A stretch of DNA of 64,000 bases. Origin: Gigaspora margarita (lineage: Eukaryota; Glomeromycota; Glomeromycetes; Diversisporales; Gigasporaceae). The DNA lies in NCBI GenBank assembly GCA_009809945.1, contig WTPW01000606.1, forward strand, positions 126,277-190,276, read 5' to 3'. Each line of letters begins with the position of its first letter. Positions within the stretch are counted from its first letter, which is position 1. This document shows, one piece after another, positions 46,561 through 58,394 of the stretch. Under the pieces are notes generated by a model. It was not told the DNA's origin and made no database searches. It saw only the letters and a program-made list of their open reading frames with translations. The translations under genes and the position numbers were made by a program.

Positions 46561-47147
46561 TTTGTCATTTGCCAACTCGCAATTTTAGCATTGCCACGCA
46601 TGACCTTCATTTTTTGCATTACTTATTTTCAACACAGATTTAAATTCATCACTATTACTATAATGCCACGTACTTGGTAACAACATAAATTAACTTAATT
46701 TGACGTTATAATAGAATTTTTGGTAATAGAAATCATGGTAATTCCATTACTAATTAACTCAACCATAACTGCATTACTAAGATAGTGAGTAAGTCTGTAA
46801 CAGAACTTTTTACAGTACTCACAATAAAAATCTCAATAATTCCAATAGAAATTATTACAACCTTAGCTGATAGCAAGTAAGTTATGTAAAGTTTTTACAG
46901 CACTGTACATCATGATAGAAATCATGATAGTTCCAATGCAAGCTACATGCCATTGGAATAGTAAGTTTTGTAGCAAACTTTTTTTTATAGTAACTCATGA
47001 TAAAAATTACAATAATTCCAAAACAAACTATCTAAATGTTAACCACATACTGTGTAAGTCATCAGTAAGTAAGTTCCATTACAATTTTTTATAGTAAAAA
47101 GCATAATAAATCTAATAAAACTAACACAACCTCATACTATCCCTATA

Positions 47148-47545
47148 AGAAAAGTGGTCTGGGTGTTGGTACGGGTTGGCACTGGGTTGTTTGGATAGGC
47201 ATGTGCCATTTGGATGAAACATGAACCAAAATGTGACAGAATGGAACATATATTATGTTTCATAGTATTGATACATGCATTGGATGACACGTATAAGCAT
47301 GGTTTATTTCGTTACTTTTACATGTAATTATTCATGCTAAAACCTGTAGTTTTTGGTTTAGTAAAGTGCAGCGAAACTTAGTCCAATTACAGTCCAAAAT
47401 GTCTGGTAAACAGTCCAATTTGACCAATTCAACATGCCAATACAGATCACAGAGGTACAAACCCAGACATCTGTCCATGCCACACTTGACCATGTTTCTC
47501 CATAGAAATACATACCTACATAGCCCACTTTTTTCATAGGGTATG
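47148..47545. mobile_element. About 400-bp TIR element inserted in the satellite
   Basis: The ends are CCCTATAAGAAAAGTGG (47148) and CCCACTTTTTTCATAGGG (ending near 47545), inverted and flanked by TAT on both sides. Satellite sequence is present on both sides. The interior has higher GC than the array and includes sequence related to 32420-32580. The ORFs at 47332-47800 straddle the border and are not genes. Confidence 0.6.
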
Positions 47546-48329
47546 TGTACCAGAAATCTGTAGCAAAATTTTTTTACAGTAACTAATAATATATATAATG
47601 ATAATTCTTTTGCCAACCTTAACCACATATAGTGTATTACCAGAAAAGAGTGTAAATTCTGTAACAATTTTTTTATAGTGACTCATGAAAGAAATCACAA
47701 TAATTCTAATGCAAACCAACTTAACCACATACTGTATGTCACTAAAATAGTAAGTAGTTCTATGACAGAATTTTTTATAGCAGCTCATGAAATAAATCAT
47801 GATAATTCCAATACAAACTAATACAATCTACAGTGCATTACCAAAATAGTGAGTAAGTTCTGTAATGATAGAATCATAATTATTTTAATGCAAACTAACT
47901 CAACTACATAATATACATAACTGGAATAACAAGTTCTATAACTGAATTTTTTAAAAAATTCATGCTAAAAATCTCAATAATTATAATACAAATCATCTTA
48001 TCACTAGAATAGTGAGTAAAAAACAAAATTTTAATACAAACTAACTTAGCCATATATTGTATTACTGGAATAGTGAGTTGGTTCTATAACAGAATATTTT
48101 ATGTAGCTAATTAAATCTTAATTACATACTATGTATTACTGGAATAGCAAGTAAGCTCTGTAACAATTTTTACAGTAAATTATGATAGAAATTATAATAA
48201 TTCTAATATAACTAAACCAAATTTTGTGTATTGTAAAGCAGCAAGTTCTATAAGAAAATTTTTTATAGTAATTCATATGAGAAATCATGATAGTTCTAAT
48301 ACAAACTAACTTTGCCTTAACTATTTACT

Positions 48330-48500
48330 GTAGATATTATATTCCATTCTTCTAAAGTTGCTTTACCTTTGTCTTTGACTTTATACTGGTGCTATCAATC
48401 ATAAACTTAACTCTTTCAGGATGCCTCAGTCCATATGGATCTTTTTTTATCCTAAACCTTTAATTATCCCCTTGAACTCTTCAACTTTTTTTATCCATAT
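48330..48500 (-). pseudogene. Possible coding fragment inside the satellite
   Basis: This stretch lacks satellite words. On the minus strand it reads DPYGLRHPERVKFMIDSTS then IKSKTKVKQL, a protein-like sequence of a kind I do not recognise. It may be a fragment captured or overrun by the array. Too short for a family call. Confidence 0.3.
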
Positions 48501-51330
48501 TATTATAATAGCAAGTAAGTTCTACAACAATTTTTTATAGTAATCACAATAGAAGACATAATAGTTCCTAATGCAATCTAACTTTACCAGAATAGTAGGT
48601 TTATAGCAGCATTTTTTATAGCAACTTTTAATAGAAATTATAATAATTCCAATGCTAACTCAAACTTAACCACATGCTATGTATCATTAGAATAGTAAGT
48701 AAATTCTGTAGCAGAAATTTTATAGTTAATTTGCAATAGAAAACATAATAATCCCAATACTAACTACCTCGACCTTAACTATATCTGTATATCACTAAAT
48801 AAACAAGTAAGTTCTATAACAGAATTTTTTATAGTAGAATTAAATCACATACAATGTGTTTTCTGGAATGATGAGTAAGTTCTGTAGCAAGATTTTTATG
48901 TAAAATTATAATTCTAATACAAATTTTAACTTAATATTAACCTTATATTGTATATTACTAAAATAGTAAATAAGGCTATACCAGAATTTATTACAGTAAC
49001 TCACATCAAAAATCATAATAATTCAAATTCAAACTAACTCAGCATACTGTAGCAATAAACAAGTTCTATATCAAAACTTTTTGCAGTAACTTACAATAAA
49101 ATAATAATTCAATATAATCTAACAATATTCTTTGTGTTATTGAAATAACAACTAAGTTCAGTAATACAATTTTTATAGTAACTTATTATAAAAGTAATAA
49201 TCCTAATATAACCTTAACCATATTTATGTTTTGTAACAAAAATTTTTATTAGTTGTTTAAAATAAAAAACTTAATTATTCTAATGAAAACTAACTTAATC
49301 TTATTACATTCTGTATGTCAAAAGAATCAAGTAAGTTTTGTAACCATATTTTTATAGGAACTTACAATTCAAACTAATTTACATACTGTGTTAAGTAGAT
49401 AAGTTCTATAATAAAATTTTTACAGTATTTTATATAATAGAAATCTTGATAATTCTAATATAAACTAAATCAGCTCCAACTATATAATGTATTACTGAAA
49501 CTGCAAGTTTTATAATAGAATTTTTTATCAACCTATAATAGAATTCATAATAAACAAATTCTATACTATGTTTTACCAAAATAGCATACAAGTTCTGCAA
49601 CAAAATTTTTATAGTAACTTACAATGCAAACTACCTCAACCTTATCTACATACAGTGCATCATCAGAATATCAAGTAAGCTCTGTGACAGAGATTTTTAT
49701 AATAATTTATAATGCATGCTAATTTAACTTTAACTACATAACAAGCAAGATCTGTAATAGAAGTGTTTTTAGCAACTTACAATGCAAATAATCTTAACCT
49801 TATCTACTTACTGTGTATTATTAGAATAGTAAGTTGATAGAAATCATGATACTTTGCTTAAAATATTGTACCACCAGAATAACAAGTTCTGTATGGAATT
49901 TTTACAGTTGTTTATAATAATTTTAATGCAAGATAACTCAATTTTAGCTATATACTGTATGTTTTTCAAATAATAAGTAATTTTTATAACAAAATTTTTA
50001 TAGTAATTATAATAAAAATTATAATAAAAATTATGATAATTCCAATGCAAAATAACTAACTTTTAATAGCTATTATATGTTACTAGAATAGTGAGTAAGT
50101 TTTATAATAAAATTTTTTACTAGCTTAACCTTAACTGCTGTACATATTGTATATCAATAAAATATGTAACAAGTAAGTTTTGCAACAGAATTTTTATAGT
50201 AATTTTACAATGCAAACTAATTCAACCTTAATTATATACTGTATCACTAGAATAGCAAGTTCTGTAACTGAATTTTTTACAGTACCTTATAATATAAACT
50301 ATTTCATTAGAATAGCAAGTTTTGAAACAGAATTTTTACAGTAACTCTTGACAGAAATAATGAAAATCTGGATGAAACAAACTCAACTTTACTATATATT
50401 GTATTATCAAAATACAAGTAAGTTCTGTATTTTTTATAATTTTACAATATGTACTAAGCCACAATTAAGTTCTATATTTTTAGTAATTTTACAATGTGTA
50501 CTAAACCACATATTGTGTATTGCCAGAATAGAAGTTCCTGTAATAGGATGTTTTATAGTAAACTACAATATAGACTAAGTCAACCTTAACCATATACTAT
50601 GTGTTGCTAAAATAGCAAGTAATAACTTTTATAGTAATTTTTAATAGAAATCATGATAATTTGAATGAAACAAACTCAACTATATTGCATCACTAAAATG
50701 GCAAGTAAGTTTTGAACAGAATTTTTTATAGTTATTTAAAATAGAAATTATAATAATTCTACTACAAACTAACTTAACTTTATTTACATATTGTGCCACT
50801 GGAATAGCAAATTCCATAATAGAATTTTTATTGTAACTTATAATAGAAAACATGATAATTCTAATGCATATTAACTTAACCTTAATACATACCATATCAC
50901 CAAAATAGAATCTCTGTAACAGAATTTTTAAATGCTTATTATAAAATTGCATTATTTTTAATGCAAATTAACTTAGCTTTAACTACATGCCATACATCAT
51001 TAGAATAGTGAGTAAAGAACTTTTAGAATAACTCACAGTAAAAATTAATACAACCTTAACCAATACCATATGTTACTAGGATAATTCAGTTCTATAATAG
51101 AATTTTTACAGCAAAATTAAATAAAACCTTAATCAAGTACTGTGTGTCAACAGAATAGCAAGATATTTAACAATATCTTTTGCAGTATTATATTATAGAA
51201 TTTATGATAACTCCAATACAAACTAGCTTAACTTTGACTATAACGTGTATTACCAAAATAATAGTAAGTTTTGTACCAATTTTTTATATTAATACATAAT
51301 AGAAAACATAATTTTTTACAAAAAATTATG

Positions 51331-51795
51331 ATAATTTCAATTTAACGTATAATTGCAAAATAACGCACAGGGTATTATTTCAAATCTTAACTTGAATTAA
51401 GCTTAATTCAAGCCAAAAATTGTAATTTCACCTTTGCATGTTATTTCATGGTTATACAATATGTTATATTCAGTGTTAGCAAATAGAAAAATAGAACAAA
51501 AGCTTGATTTTTTGTCTTAATATTAAAAAAATTTTTTTATTAATTATTTGCAATTATTTAAATATATATTGTTAGACCATTAGTAAAGTAATAAATTTAA
51601 AATATTTTTATATTTAATTAGTAAAATTTAATACTAATAATTTACAATAGAAAATCAAAAAAAGTGAATAGAATTAGAGGCCAATAGAACAAATATAGTA
51701 AACGTGACAACCCTGGTTATATTTTACTAAATGTAATGAATATGAAGATGGTGCATAAGCACCATCTGTTATGCTAGTTACTATTAAATTTACCA
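51331..51795. other. Spacer with a flanking direct repeat
   Basis: At 51395-51475 the words GAATTAAGCTTAATTCAAGCC and a following segment resemble 52640-52725 (GATTAAGCTTAATTTAAGCC) in the same orientation. The pair brackets the hAT-like element at 51804. AATAACGCACAGGGTATTATT at 51352 belongs to the dispersed transposon-end words seen elsewhere. No gene. Confidence 0.4.
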
Positions 51796-51803
51796 GTTGC
51801 TAT

Positions 51804-52632
51804 TAGAGGTTGGAACTGTATTGTTGCATCTAAATTTAAAACCGTTTCAACCTGATTCAATTATTTTATATTCAGATTTAATAAAACCGAATTTATTAAA
51901 TTTAATAAAACTGAATAAAACTGAAAAATCAGATTTAATAAAACCAGATTTATCAAATTTAATAAAACAGAAAAATTGAATACCAGGAACATAGCTGTGC
52001 TGAGTGTATGGTTTACTGCCATCTAGAATGGCAAGTTTGACAATCTTGCATTTAATTTGCTGGCATAGTATACTGCTACTGTGTATGAGCATACCAGATT
52101 TGGTATTCGTATTATCCTGAGGTATGTAATATTATATGATGGAATGAGAATACATAAACTATTCTCTATCAATATCAACAGATTGCATTAAATTTTAAAA
52201 TGCATTTATTTAGATACTAGAATTCAATTTTGGCAAAGTTTTAGGTGCATTTATCAATAATAATAACTAATTAAATTATAGCAAAAATGGTATCTGGCAA
52301 TTTTATTTAGCATGTGGATTATTGGATTATTAGCAAAATTTATCAATTTTGATTCCTTCTGTTCGGATCTGCTAAATTTTGGTTGCACAACCAATCTATT
52401 CTGATTTATGATATATCAAGCTACTCTAAGCACAGATATTTGAATGTTCTAACTACTAGTTTATTTAACTGTAAAAACTGTTTTTTTTTTAAATTTAGGT
52501 TGATTTAGTTTTACGAGTTTATTAAAATTGCAAAACTGAATTACTCAGTTTATAAATTTGGGTTAAACTTGTTTAAGTTGAAGTTAAAAAATTAAATTCA
52601 AATTGTAAAAATAAAACTAGTTCCAACCTCTA
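51804..52632. mobile_element. hAT-like element, 829 bp, perfect 8-bp target duplication
   Basis: GTTGCTAT at 51796-51803 is repeated at 52633-52640. The termini are TAGAGGTTGGAACTG and the complement AGTTCCAACCTCTA. The left subterminal region contains repeated TTTAATAAAACYGA, mirrored at 52500-52600. No transposase ORF. The two overlapping 60-80-residue ORFs arise from the AATAAAACC repeat. Confidence 0.9.
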
Positions 52633-52640
52633 GTTGCTAT

Positions 52641-53616
52641 TTTGACTTAAGGCCCAGATTAAGCTTAATTTAAGCCAAATTTCGAAATCAAACCTCTGGT
52701 CATTATTTTGAAATTTTATGGTAATCAACTTTTTATTAGCTTCTAATTGTTTAATTTTAGGGGGAGGTTTTGAAGTAGGGGATAATATTAAATGAAGCTT
52801 TAATTTCAAACACCTTAAAAATAATCTTTGGATTACACAATTTATAAATAAATAAAATAGCCTTCCATTTATATCAAATCATTATATAAACCTTCTATTT
52901 ATACCAAATCATTATATAAACTATTACTCTAATAAATCATGTTAAAATTATCAAGTTATATCTCTGTTAAATTGCTTTATTATTATTTTATTATATAAAA
53001 AAGGGTTGTTCATTTTATTACATAATAGAATATTATGTTATATTATACAAAGTTAGATAATAAAGTTCCAATAATTTTGAATATAAATGGCCTTTTCTTT
53101 TTGATGCAATAAAAATTTTCATGTTTTATAATATTGATATATAATATGGGTGTTATTTATTAAAACTGCCTATTTTTAAATATAAATTTGAGATAATTGG
53201 GTTTAATTATTTGTTTTGATTTATGAAATTAATCAAATTTCACAATTTTGATTAGTTAAGTAACTATCAGGTAATCTGTGATGTGTTGGCCCTATGCAAC
53301 CTTATAAATAATTAAAAAATATCAATCATGTCAAAATTTATATGAATCTAATAAAAACTCATTTTTCTAAAAATTGTAAAAAATGAACTGTTTTAATAAA
53401 TGTGATTACATAACTGATTTGTATAGAATATTTATTTTTGTAAATGAACTAAAAGGGGTCGGGCACCTCACAAATTATCCAATATATAACAGCATGGTGG
53501 ACATTTGTTTTAAATGGTTAAAAAATGTAAACAAAAAATGTAAACAAGTAAACAATATGCACAATGTAGATCTTTATATAAATTTAGACGTTTAATATAA
53601 TTTAATATATTTTTAT
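52641..53616. other. AT-rich spacer
   Basis: Contains a two-copy, roughly 30-bp direct repeat at 52860-52925 (CTTCCATTTATATCAAATCA type). An ORF of 70 codons at 53383-53595 has no recognisable domain. No gene is supported. Confidence 0.4.
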
Positions 53617-54206
53617 AGTATAAGTTTTATAATATAGTAGAATTTGGTATTAGCTCAAAGCAAAGTTTTTTTTTTTTACTAAGTTAACTTTCCTTCAAGC
53701 TTTAATAAAAGTTGTAAAGCTCATTTTTGTGGTTCTAATAATGGTAAGATCATTAAAATTGGTTTAGTAGTTCTTGAGATATTATTTCTTTATAAGTTTT
53801 ATTATATATATATACAAAAAAAGAAAAGGATAATATCTCAAGAACTACTAAGCCAATTTTGATAATTTTACTACTATTACAATCACAAAAATGAGCTTTA
53901 CAACATTTTAGAGCTTGAAAAAGATTAATTTAGCAAAAAAAAACTTTAGATTAATACTAGATTCTACTTTATTATAAAACTTAGAGCTCCAATTCAGATA
54001 ATCTGTCATCCATTTATCTGTATCCATTTATCTGAATAATCCAAAATTGCTTGGATATTCAGATAATCTGACAAGTATTCAGATAATTATCCAGATATCA
54101 ATAGTAAACAAATATAAGAAGGATATCCAAATAAGTTCAAATCTGGATATCTAATAAATAAATGAATAAACAGATAATGAATTGAAACACTAATAAAACT
54201 TATAAA
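53617..54206. mobile_element. Foldback MITE, right end split by a hAT-like MITE
   Basis: The arms mirror around about 53800: TATAAGTTTTATAATATAGT near 53620 against ATTATAAAACTTA near 53972, and GAGCTCATTTTTGTG-type against CACAAAAATGAGCTTTACAA. Words AAGAACTACTAAGCCAATTT are shared in both arms. The last bases of the right terminus are displaced by the 211-bp element at 53982-54192. No ORF. Confidence 0.7.
53982..54192. mobile_element. hAT-like MITE, 211 bp, perfect 8-bp target duplication
   Basis: ATAAAACT at 53974-53981 is repeated at 54193-54200. The termini are TAGAGCTCCAATTCAGATAA and the complement ATGAATTGAAACACTA. The interior is repeated TTATCTG / CAGATAA words. It is inserted in the right end of a foldback element, so it is the younger of the two. 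Confidence 0.88.
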
Positions 54207-54429
54207 TTTGTACTAATTTTTATTATAGCAATAGTACTAATTTTATCTGAATTAGCAATTAATATATTTTTAATAAATAAAATTTTAAATAAGTAAAATA
54301 CAAAAACTTTATAATTTTTTTAAAAAAAAATTTTTTAATTTATTATAAATAGTTAATAATATTAATAAAGTATTTACTATATATAATATACTATATTAAT
54401 AAATAATTAATCTTTAGATTTAAAATTTT

Positions 54430-55570
54430 TAATAGCTAGTAATATAAATGATTTAAAAGAAGTGTTAGAATGAATCCTCTTAAAGACATAAGCAATTAAT
54501 AAACATAAAATACTAATCTTCACTTTTCCATTTCTGAATATTTCTAAATTTATTCCAATCAATCCAAGAAAATGCCTGGAGTAATTGGTGTCCATTCAAC
54601 ACCAATTCCAATTCTTCTGGGCTGGCCAGGAAGAATTGGAATTGGTGTTGAATGGACACTATTTATTCTGGGCATTTTTTTGGATTAATTGTAATAAATT
54701 CAGAAATGATCAGGAAATTCTTTTATCAACCGGTCAAAAGAATTTCTACTGGTAGAAATTTTTTTGGCTGGTTGATAAAAGAAGTCTTAGAATGAATTCA
54801 TTTCCTAGACATTTTTGAATTCATTACAATTAATCCCAAAAAATGCCCAGAGTAAATGGTGTCCATTTAACACCAATTCCAATTCTTCTGGGCTATTAGA
54901 ATTCTTTTAACCAGTTGATAAAAGAAGTGTTAGAATAAATCCTCTTAAAGACATAAGCAATTAATAAACATAAAATACTAACCTTCGCTTTTTCTTTTCC
55001 TGAATATTTTTAAATTCATTCTAATCAATCCAAGAAAATGCCCAGAGTAATGGTGTCTATTCAACACCAATTCCAATTCTTCTGGGTCAGTAGAAATTCT
55101 TTAGCCAGTTTGATAAAAGAAGTGTTAGAATTAATCTTCTTATAAAAACATAGGCAATTAATCAAAATAAAATACTAACCTATGTTTTTTATTTCCCGGA
55201 TATTTCTGAATTCATTCCAATCAATCCATTCTGGGCTGGTAGAAATTCTTTAGCCGGTTGATAAAAGAAGTATTAGAATTAATCTTTTTATAAAGACAAG
55301 GCAATGAATTAAAATAAAATACTAACCTTCACTTTTTTCATTTCCTGGATATTTCTGAATTTATTCCATCCAAGAAAATGCCTGGAGTAATAATGTCTAT
55401 TCAACACCAATTCCAATTCTTCCAGGCCAGTAGAAATTCTTTTAGCCAGTTTGATAAAAGAAGTGTTAGAATCAATCTTCTTATACAATTAATCAAAATA
55501 AAATACTACCTTCACTTTTTTTATTTTCTCAATATTTCTGAATTGAACACTAATTCCAATTCTTCTGGTT
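54430..55570. repeat. Complex tandem/inverted repeat array
   Basis: The block GATAAAAGAAGTGTTAGAAT recurs at about 54455, 54776, 54919, 55105, 55260 and 55456. It is followed by CATAAGCAATTAATAAACAT, TCCAATCAATCCAAGAAAAT and ACACCAATTCCAATTCTTCT segments. At 54535-54715 the unit is mirrored about 54622 as a long palindrome with GGAATTGGTGTTGAATGGAC arms. The array may come from a foldback element that amplified tandemly. No coding signal. Confidence 0.7.
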
Positions 55571-55608
55571 GGTAATCTCAGTTCCTTAGGCTTTTTTATA
55601 GCTGTTCT

Positions 55609-55888
55609 TAGGGATATTATGTGGTTTGGTCTTAAACTAATAGACCACAGTTAGTCTTAAGACTGGTTTGAGCTAAAAAAATTGGTTTGCTCTAAGCAGG
55701 CCTGCCAAAAATTAATTAAAATTAATTTTTGCTATACGTCATACAATTAAAATCAATTGACCAGTTATAAATCTTAATATTGGACTGGTCTAGACTAGCA
55801 AAGTCTTTAAAATGAAGACCATAATAGAACAGACTAGACTTGACCAAAATTGATCAGACTGAACCAAACCGGATTGTTAACATCCCTA
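55609..55888. mobile_element. hAT-like MITE, 280 bp, perfect 8-bp target duplication
   Basis: GCTGTTCT at 55601-55608 is repeated at 55889-55896. The termini are TAGGGATATTATGTGGTTTG and the complement ACCGGATTGTTAACATCCCTA (three mismatches at the tip region). Subterminal ACCARACTRG words are present on both sides. No ORF. The TAGGGATG-like tip matches the 1.0-kb element at 32707. Confidence 0.88.
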
Positions 55889-55900
55889 GCTGTTCTTATA

Positions 55901-56106
55901 AATTTTGGACAGACTAAAAATTTGTTTGCTTTCTGAAATTTCTTTTGTTTCATCCTAAATATCATCTAACTTTTCAGAATCACATCATTGTCTTCGGAAC
56001 TTCAATCTGGAGATAGCAATGTATTTTTTGAAGAGTTGAATGATCCATAGAACAAAATTGAAAAGATTTTAGAAAACAAGCAAATTTTCAGTTTGTCCCA
56101 GAATTT
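55901..56106. mobile_element. Small foldback MITE
   Basis: The arm AATTTTGGACAGACTAAAAA (55901) mirrors CAGTTTGTCCCAGAATTT (ending 56106). Complementary GTTTGCTTTCT / AGAAAACAAGC lie inside. The 280-bp hAT-like MITE abuts its left end. No ORF. Confidence 0.6.
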
Positions 56107-56874
56107 GATATAACATTTTGTTAAAAAACTTGCATTTTAGTGACTCATAGTATGTAATTAAAGTTGAGTTAGATTGTATTGAAAGAAAATTGAATGCTGC
56201 GATTAAGATAAAAATACTTGTCTTTTATCAGCTAAGCTACCATTACCATATTCTACAGTGGCTATTTTTACCTCATCTTATTAGTTCTTCCTCTCAAAGT
56301 GGCCAAAGTTTTCTCTTTGTCAGAGAAAAAATCTGTGTTAGTTAGCTTTCACTTAAATTTTTTTCGAATTTGAAAGTTATTACCTCATTCATTATATAAT
56401 ACTTACCAAAATTTGCCTAAATTTGCTCTCTAAGTCTTTAGTGATAATGATCTATACTTATCTTTATTCACTATAGACGTACGAAGAGGTAAAAAATACT
56501 GTAAGGTGTTTTAAAAAAAATTATTATGTAAACCACGAGTTGCCAATTGACGATGTGGTTTTTCATAGTAAGAGTTACTTTAAAAAATTTTATTTATGTT
56601 GTGTGACTTAGGATCTTCAAGCCAATCAAATCGAATGTCTGCCATGCTATATATAACCCAGATTATTCTGAACAAAACAAAGTAAGACAGTAAAGACAAA
56701 ATCACAAATATATAAAAAATGGCTATCTAAACTGGTTTTGATTAACTTAGTAAAAGTGTTAAAAATGCGATTTTACTTATATAAATCACTTTTTTCTAAC
56801 CCTAACTTTAATCCTAATTCTAAAAATCAGAAAATTAGAAAAATCAAATAATTTTGTAATGTGCCAGGCTTTAG
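56107..56874. other. Spacer, nothing recognised
   Basis: AT-rich, with no ORF above background and no clear repeat. The region around 56280-56700 is slightly less biased but does not encode a recognisable protein in any frame. Confidence 0.4.
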
Positions 56875-57160
56875 GCATTTCCAAAAAAGAAACATCTAAA
56901 GCAGAACAGATTTTTATAAAATATTTTATTGAATTAACTTTAGGGTTAGATGGAATTTAGGTTTAAATATAAGCAAAATTCCTTTCTAACATTTTTAATT
57001 AACACACCAAGATAGGTTTTGATTGCTGTTTTTTGTATTTTTTCAAGATTTTCACTTTTCTTTATGTTGCTTTACTGAAGATCATTAGAATTCGATAATT
57101 TGATTAGTCAGATATTACATGTATCTGCTCCACTTTAGATGACCTCATTTTTATATTTGA
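56875..57160 (+). repeat. Dispersed repeat, copy 2
   Basis: Matches 10440-10760 in the same orientation over about 280 bases, with many substitutions. Shared words include ACATCTAAAGCAGA, TTTAGGGTTAGA and CTCCACTTTAGA. Confidence 0.65.
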
Positions 57161-57249
57161 GAAAACTTAACCTGTTCTAGGGGGTATACATAGTTTATCC
57201 TGTACCTGGGGAATATAGGCAATTATCCTAGATCCCTTAATTTTTTTAA

Positions 57250-57930
57250 TTTTTAATAATCAAAATTTGTTTTTTGGTGTATTTGTTATTCATTTTTTAG
57301 TATGTTTCTTTGCAGCTTTTCATTGTTTTGTCATTTGCTGTCTCTTGGTGGTGTTTTCTCTGGTAAGTTCAATCTTTTTGTTTTGTTCTTGGTGTGGTTT
57401 TTTTACATTTTTTAACAGGTTACTTTGCATTTCTTTGAACACTTTTCTCTAGCAGTTCTTTCAACATTTCTCTACTAGTATTCTTCAGCAACTCTTCATA
57501 TTTCTTTGGGACTTCTTCCTGGCATTTCTTTAGAGGTTTCTTAGACATTTTCACTTTTTGATATTTCTTTGCTATTTTTTGTTAGTTTTTTTTGCAGTTT
57601 CTCAGCATATTCTTAGGTAAGTTCAACATTTTTCATATTTTTCATTTTTTTTTGTTTTTTTTTGGTACAAGTTTTTTACATCTCTTTAATGGATTTCTTT
57701 GGGTTCTCTTTGGCATGTTCTCGTTCAACATTTTTCATATTTTTCATTTTTTTTTGTTTTTTTTTGGTACAAGTTTTTTACATCTCTTTAATGGATTTCT
57801 TTGGGTTCTCTCTGGCAGTTCCTTTGACATTTTTTGGTATTTCTTTAATTGTACCCTTTGGCAACTTTTTAACATTTATTTGGAACTTTTCTCTGGTGTT
57901 TAGATTTTTTTGCCAATTTTTTATATGATT
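57250..57930. repeat. T-rich tract with a 102-bp tandem duplication
   Basis: Words TTTCTTTGGCA, CATTTCTTT and TTCTCTGG recur throughout. 57621-57722 is repeated almost exactly at 57723-57815. The minus strand reads as Lys/Glu-rich fragments (VKNLYQKKTKKNEKYEKC), the plus strand as Phe-rich. Both are composition artefacts unless shown otherwise. The near-identity of the duplication suggests it is recent. Confidence 0.65.
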
Positions 57931-58059
57931 TTACTGTCATTATATGCTTATTTGTTAGTAGTTTTATAAAGTATTTTCTTGCTGATTTTTTATAATAAGC
58001 AGTAGAGTTTGTCTAGCATGGCAACATTTTGATTATGGTCAGATTGGCATTAATTAATT

Positions 58060-58180
58060 ACTTTATTACATTCATTGCATAATAATGTAATTAATAAAAC
58101 AATTTTATAACAATATTTAATTAATAAAAAATTTTATAATGATATTTAATTAATAAAAAAATTTTATAAGTTTAACTCTA
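58060..58180 (+). repeat. TAATTAATAAAAAATTTTATAA short tandem repeat
   Basis: Three to four copies of a roughly 28-base unit (TTTAATTAATAAAAAATTTT). AT-rich and non-coding. Confidence 0.7.
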
Positions 58181-58394
58181 TTAAATGCAAGTCATGGTAA
58201 AACTTCTAAACTTTGAATAATAATAATTTAATTTATAATTTAATTTAACTAAATAGTTATTTTGCTTAATTTTATTATTTTAGTAAATTTTTTTATTTTA
58301 TATTTATAAATTCAAAATAAAATACTATTTTGCTCAAATTTTAAAAAACAGAAACCTTTTTTAACCAATTATTTTTAGACAACATAAGATAAGC

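Larger units (their letters stand above)
46640..51330. repeat. Satellite array, about 75-105-bp unit, about 45 or more copies
   Basis: A consensus-like unit reads roughly AGTAAGTTCTGTAACAGAAT, then TTTTTATAGTAACTTATAAT, GAAATCATGATAATTCCAAT, GCAAACTAACTTAACCTTAA and CTACATACTGTGTATTACTAG. It recurs throughout, with spacings of about 70-105 bases between AGTTCTGTAAC words. Each unit contains the near-palindrome TTCTGTAACAGAA. Copies are strongly diverged. A TIR element (47148-47545) and a non-repeat piece (about 48330-48500) interrupt it. No protein is encoded. Confidence 0.8.

Noticed and set aside
47332-47800. Two overlapping minus-strand ORFs of 88-111 codons
   Set aside because: They cross the border of a small TIR element and the satellite; no conserved content.
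46640-51330. Regularly spaced repeats considered as a CRISPR array
   Set aside because: Units are diverged head-to-tail satellite copies with no constant repeat and unique spacer, and the DNA is eukaryotic.
53383-53595. 70-codon plus-strand ORF
   Set aside because: No domain, no neighbouring coding evidence and ordinary length for chance in this composition.
57592-57928. Phe-rich plus-strand ORFs with an internal duplication
   Set aside because: They span the 102-bp tandem duplication in a T-rich tract; two overlapping frames are open equally, and no recognisable domain is present.
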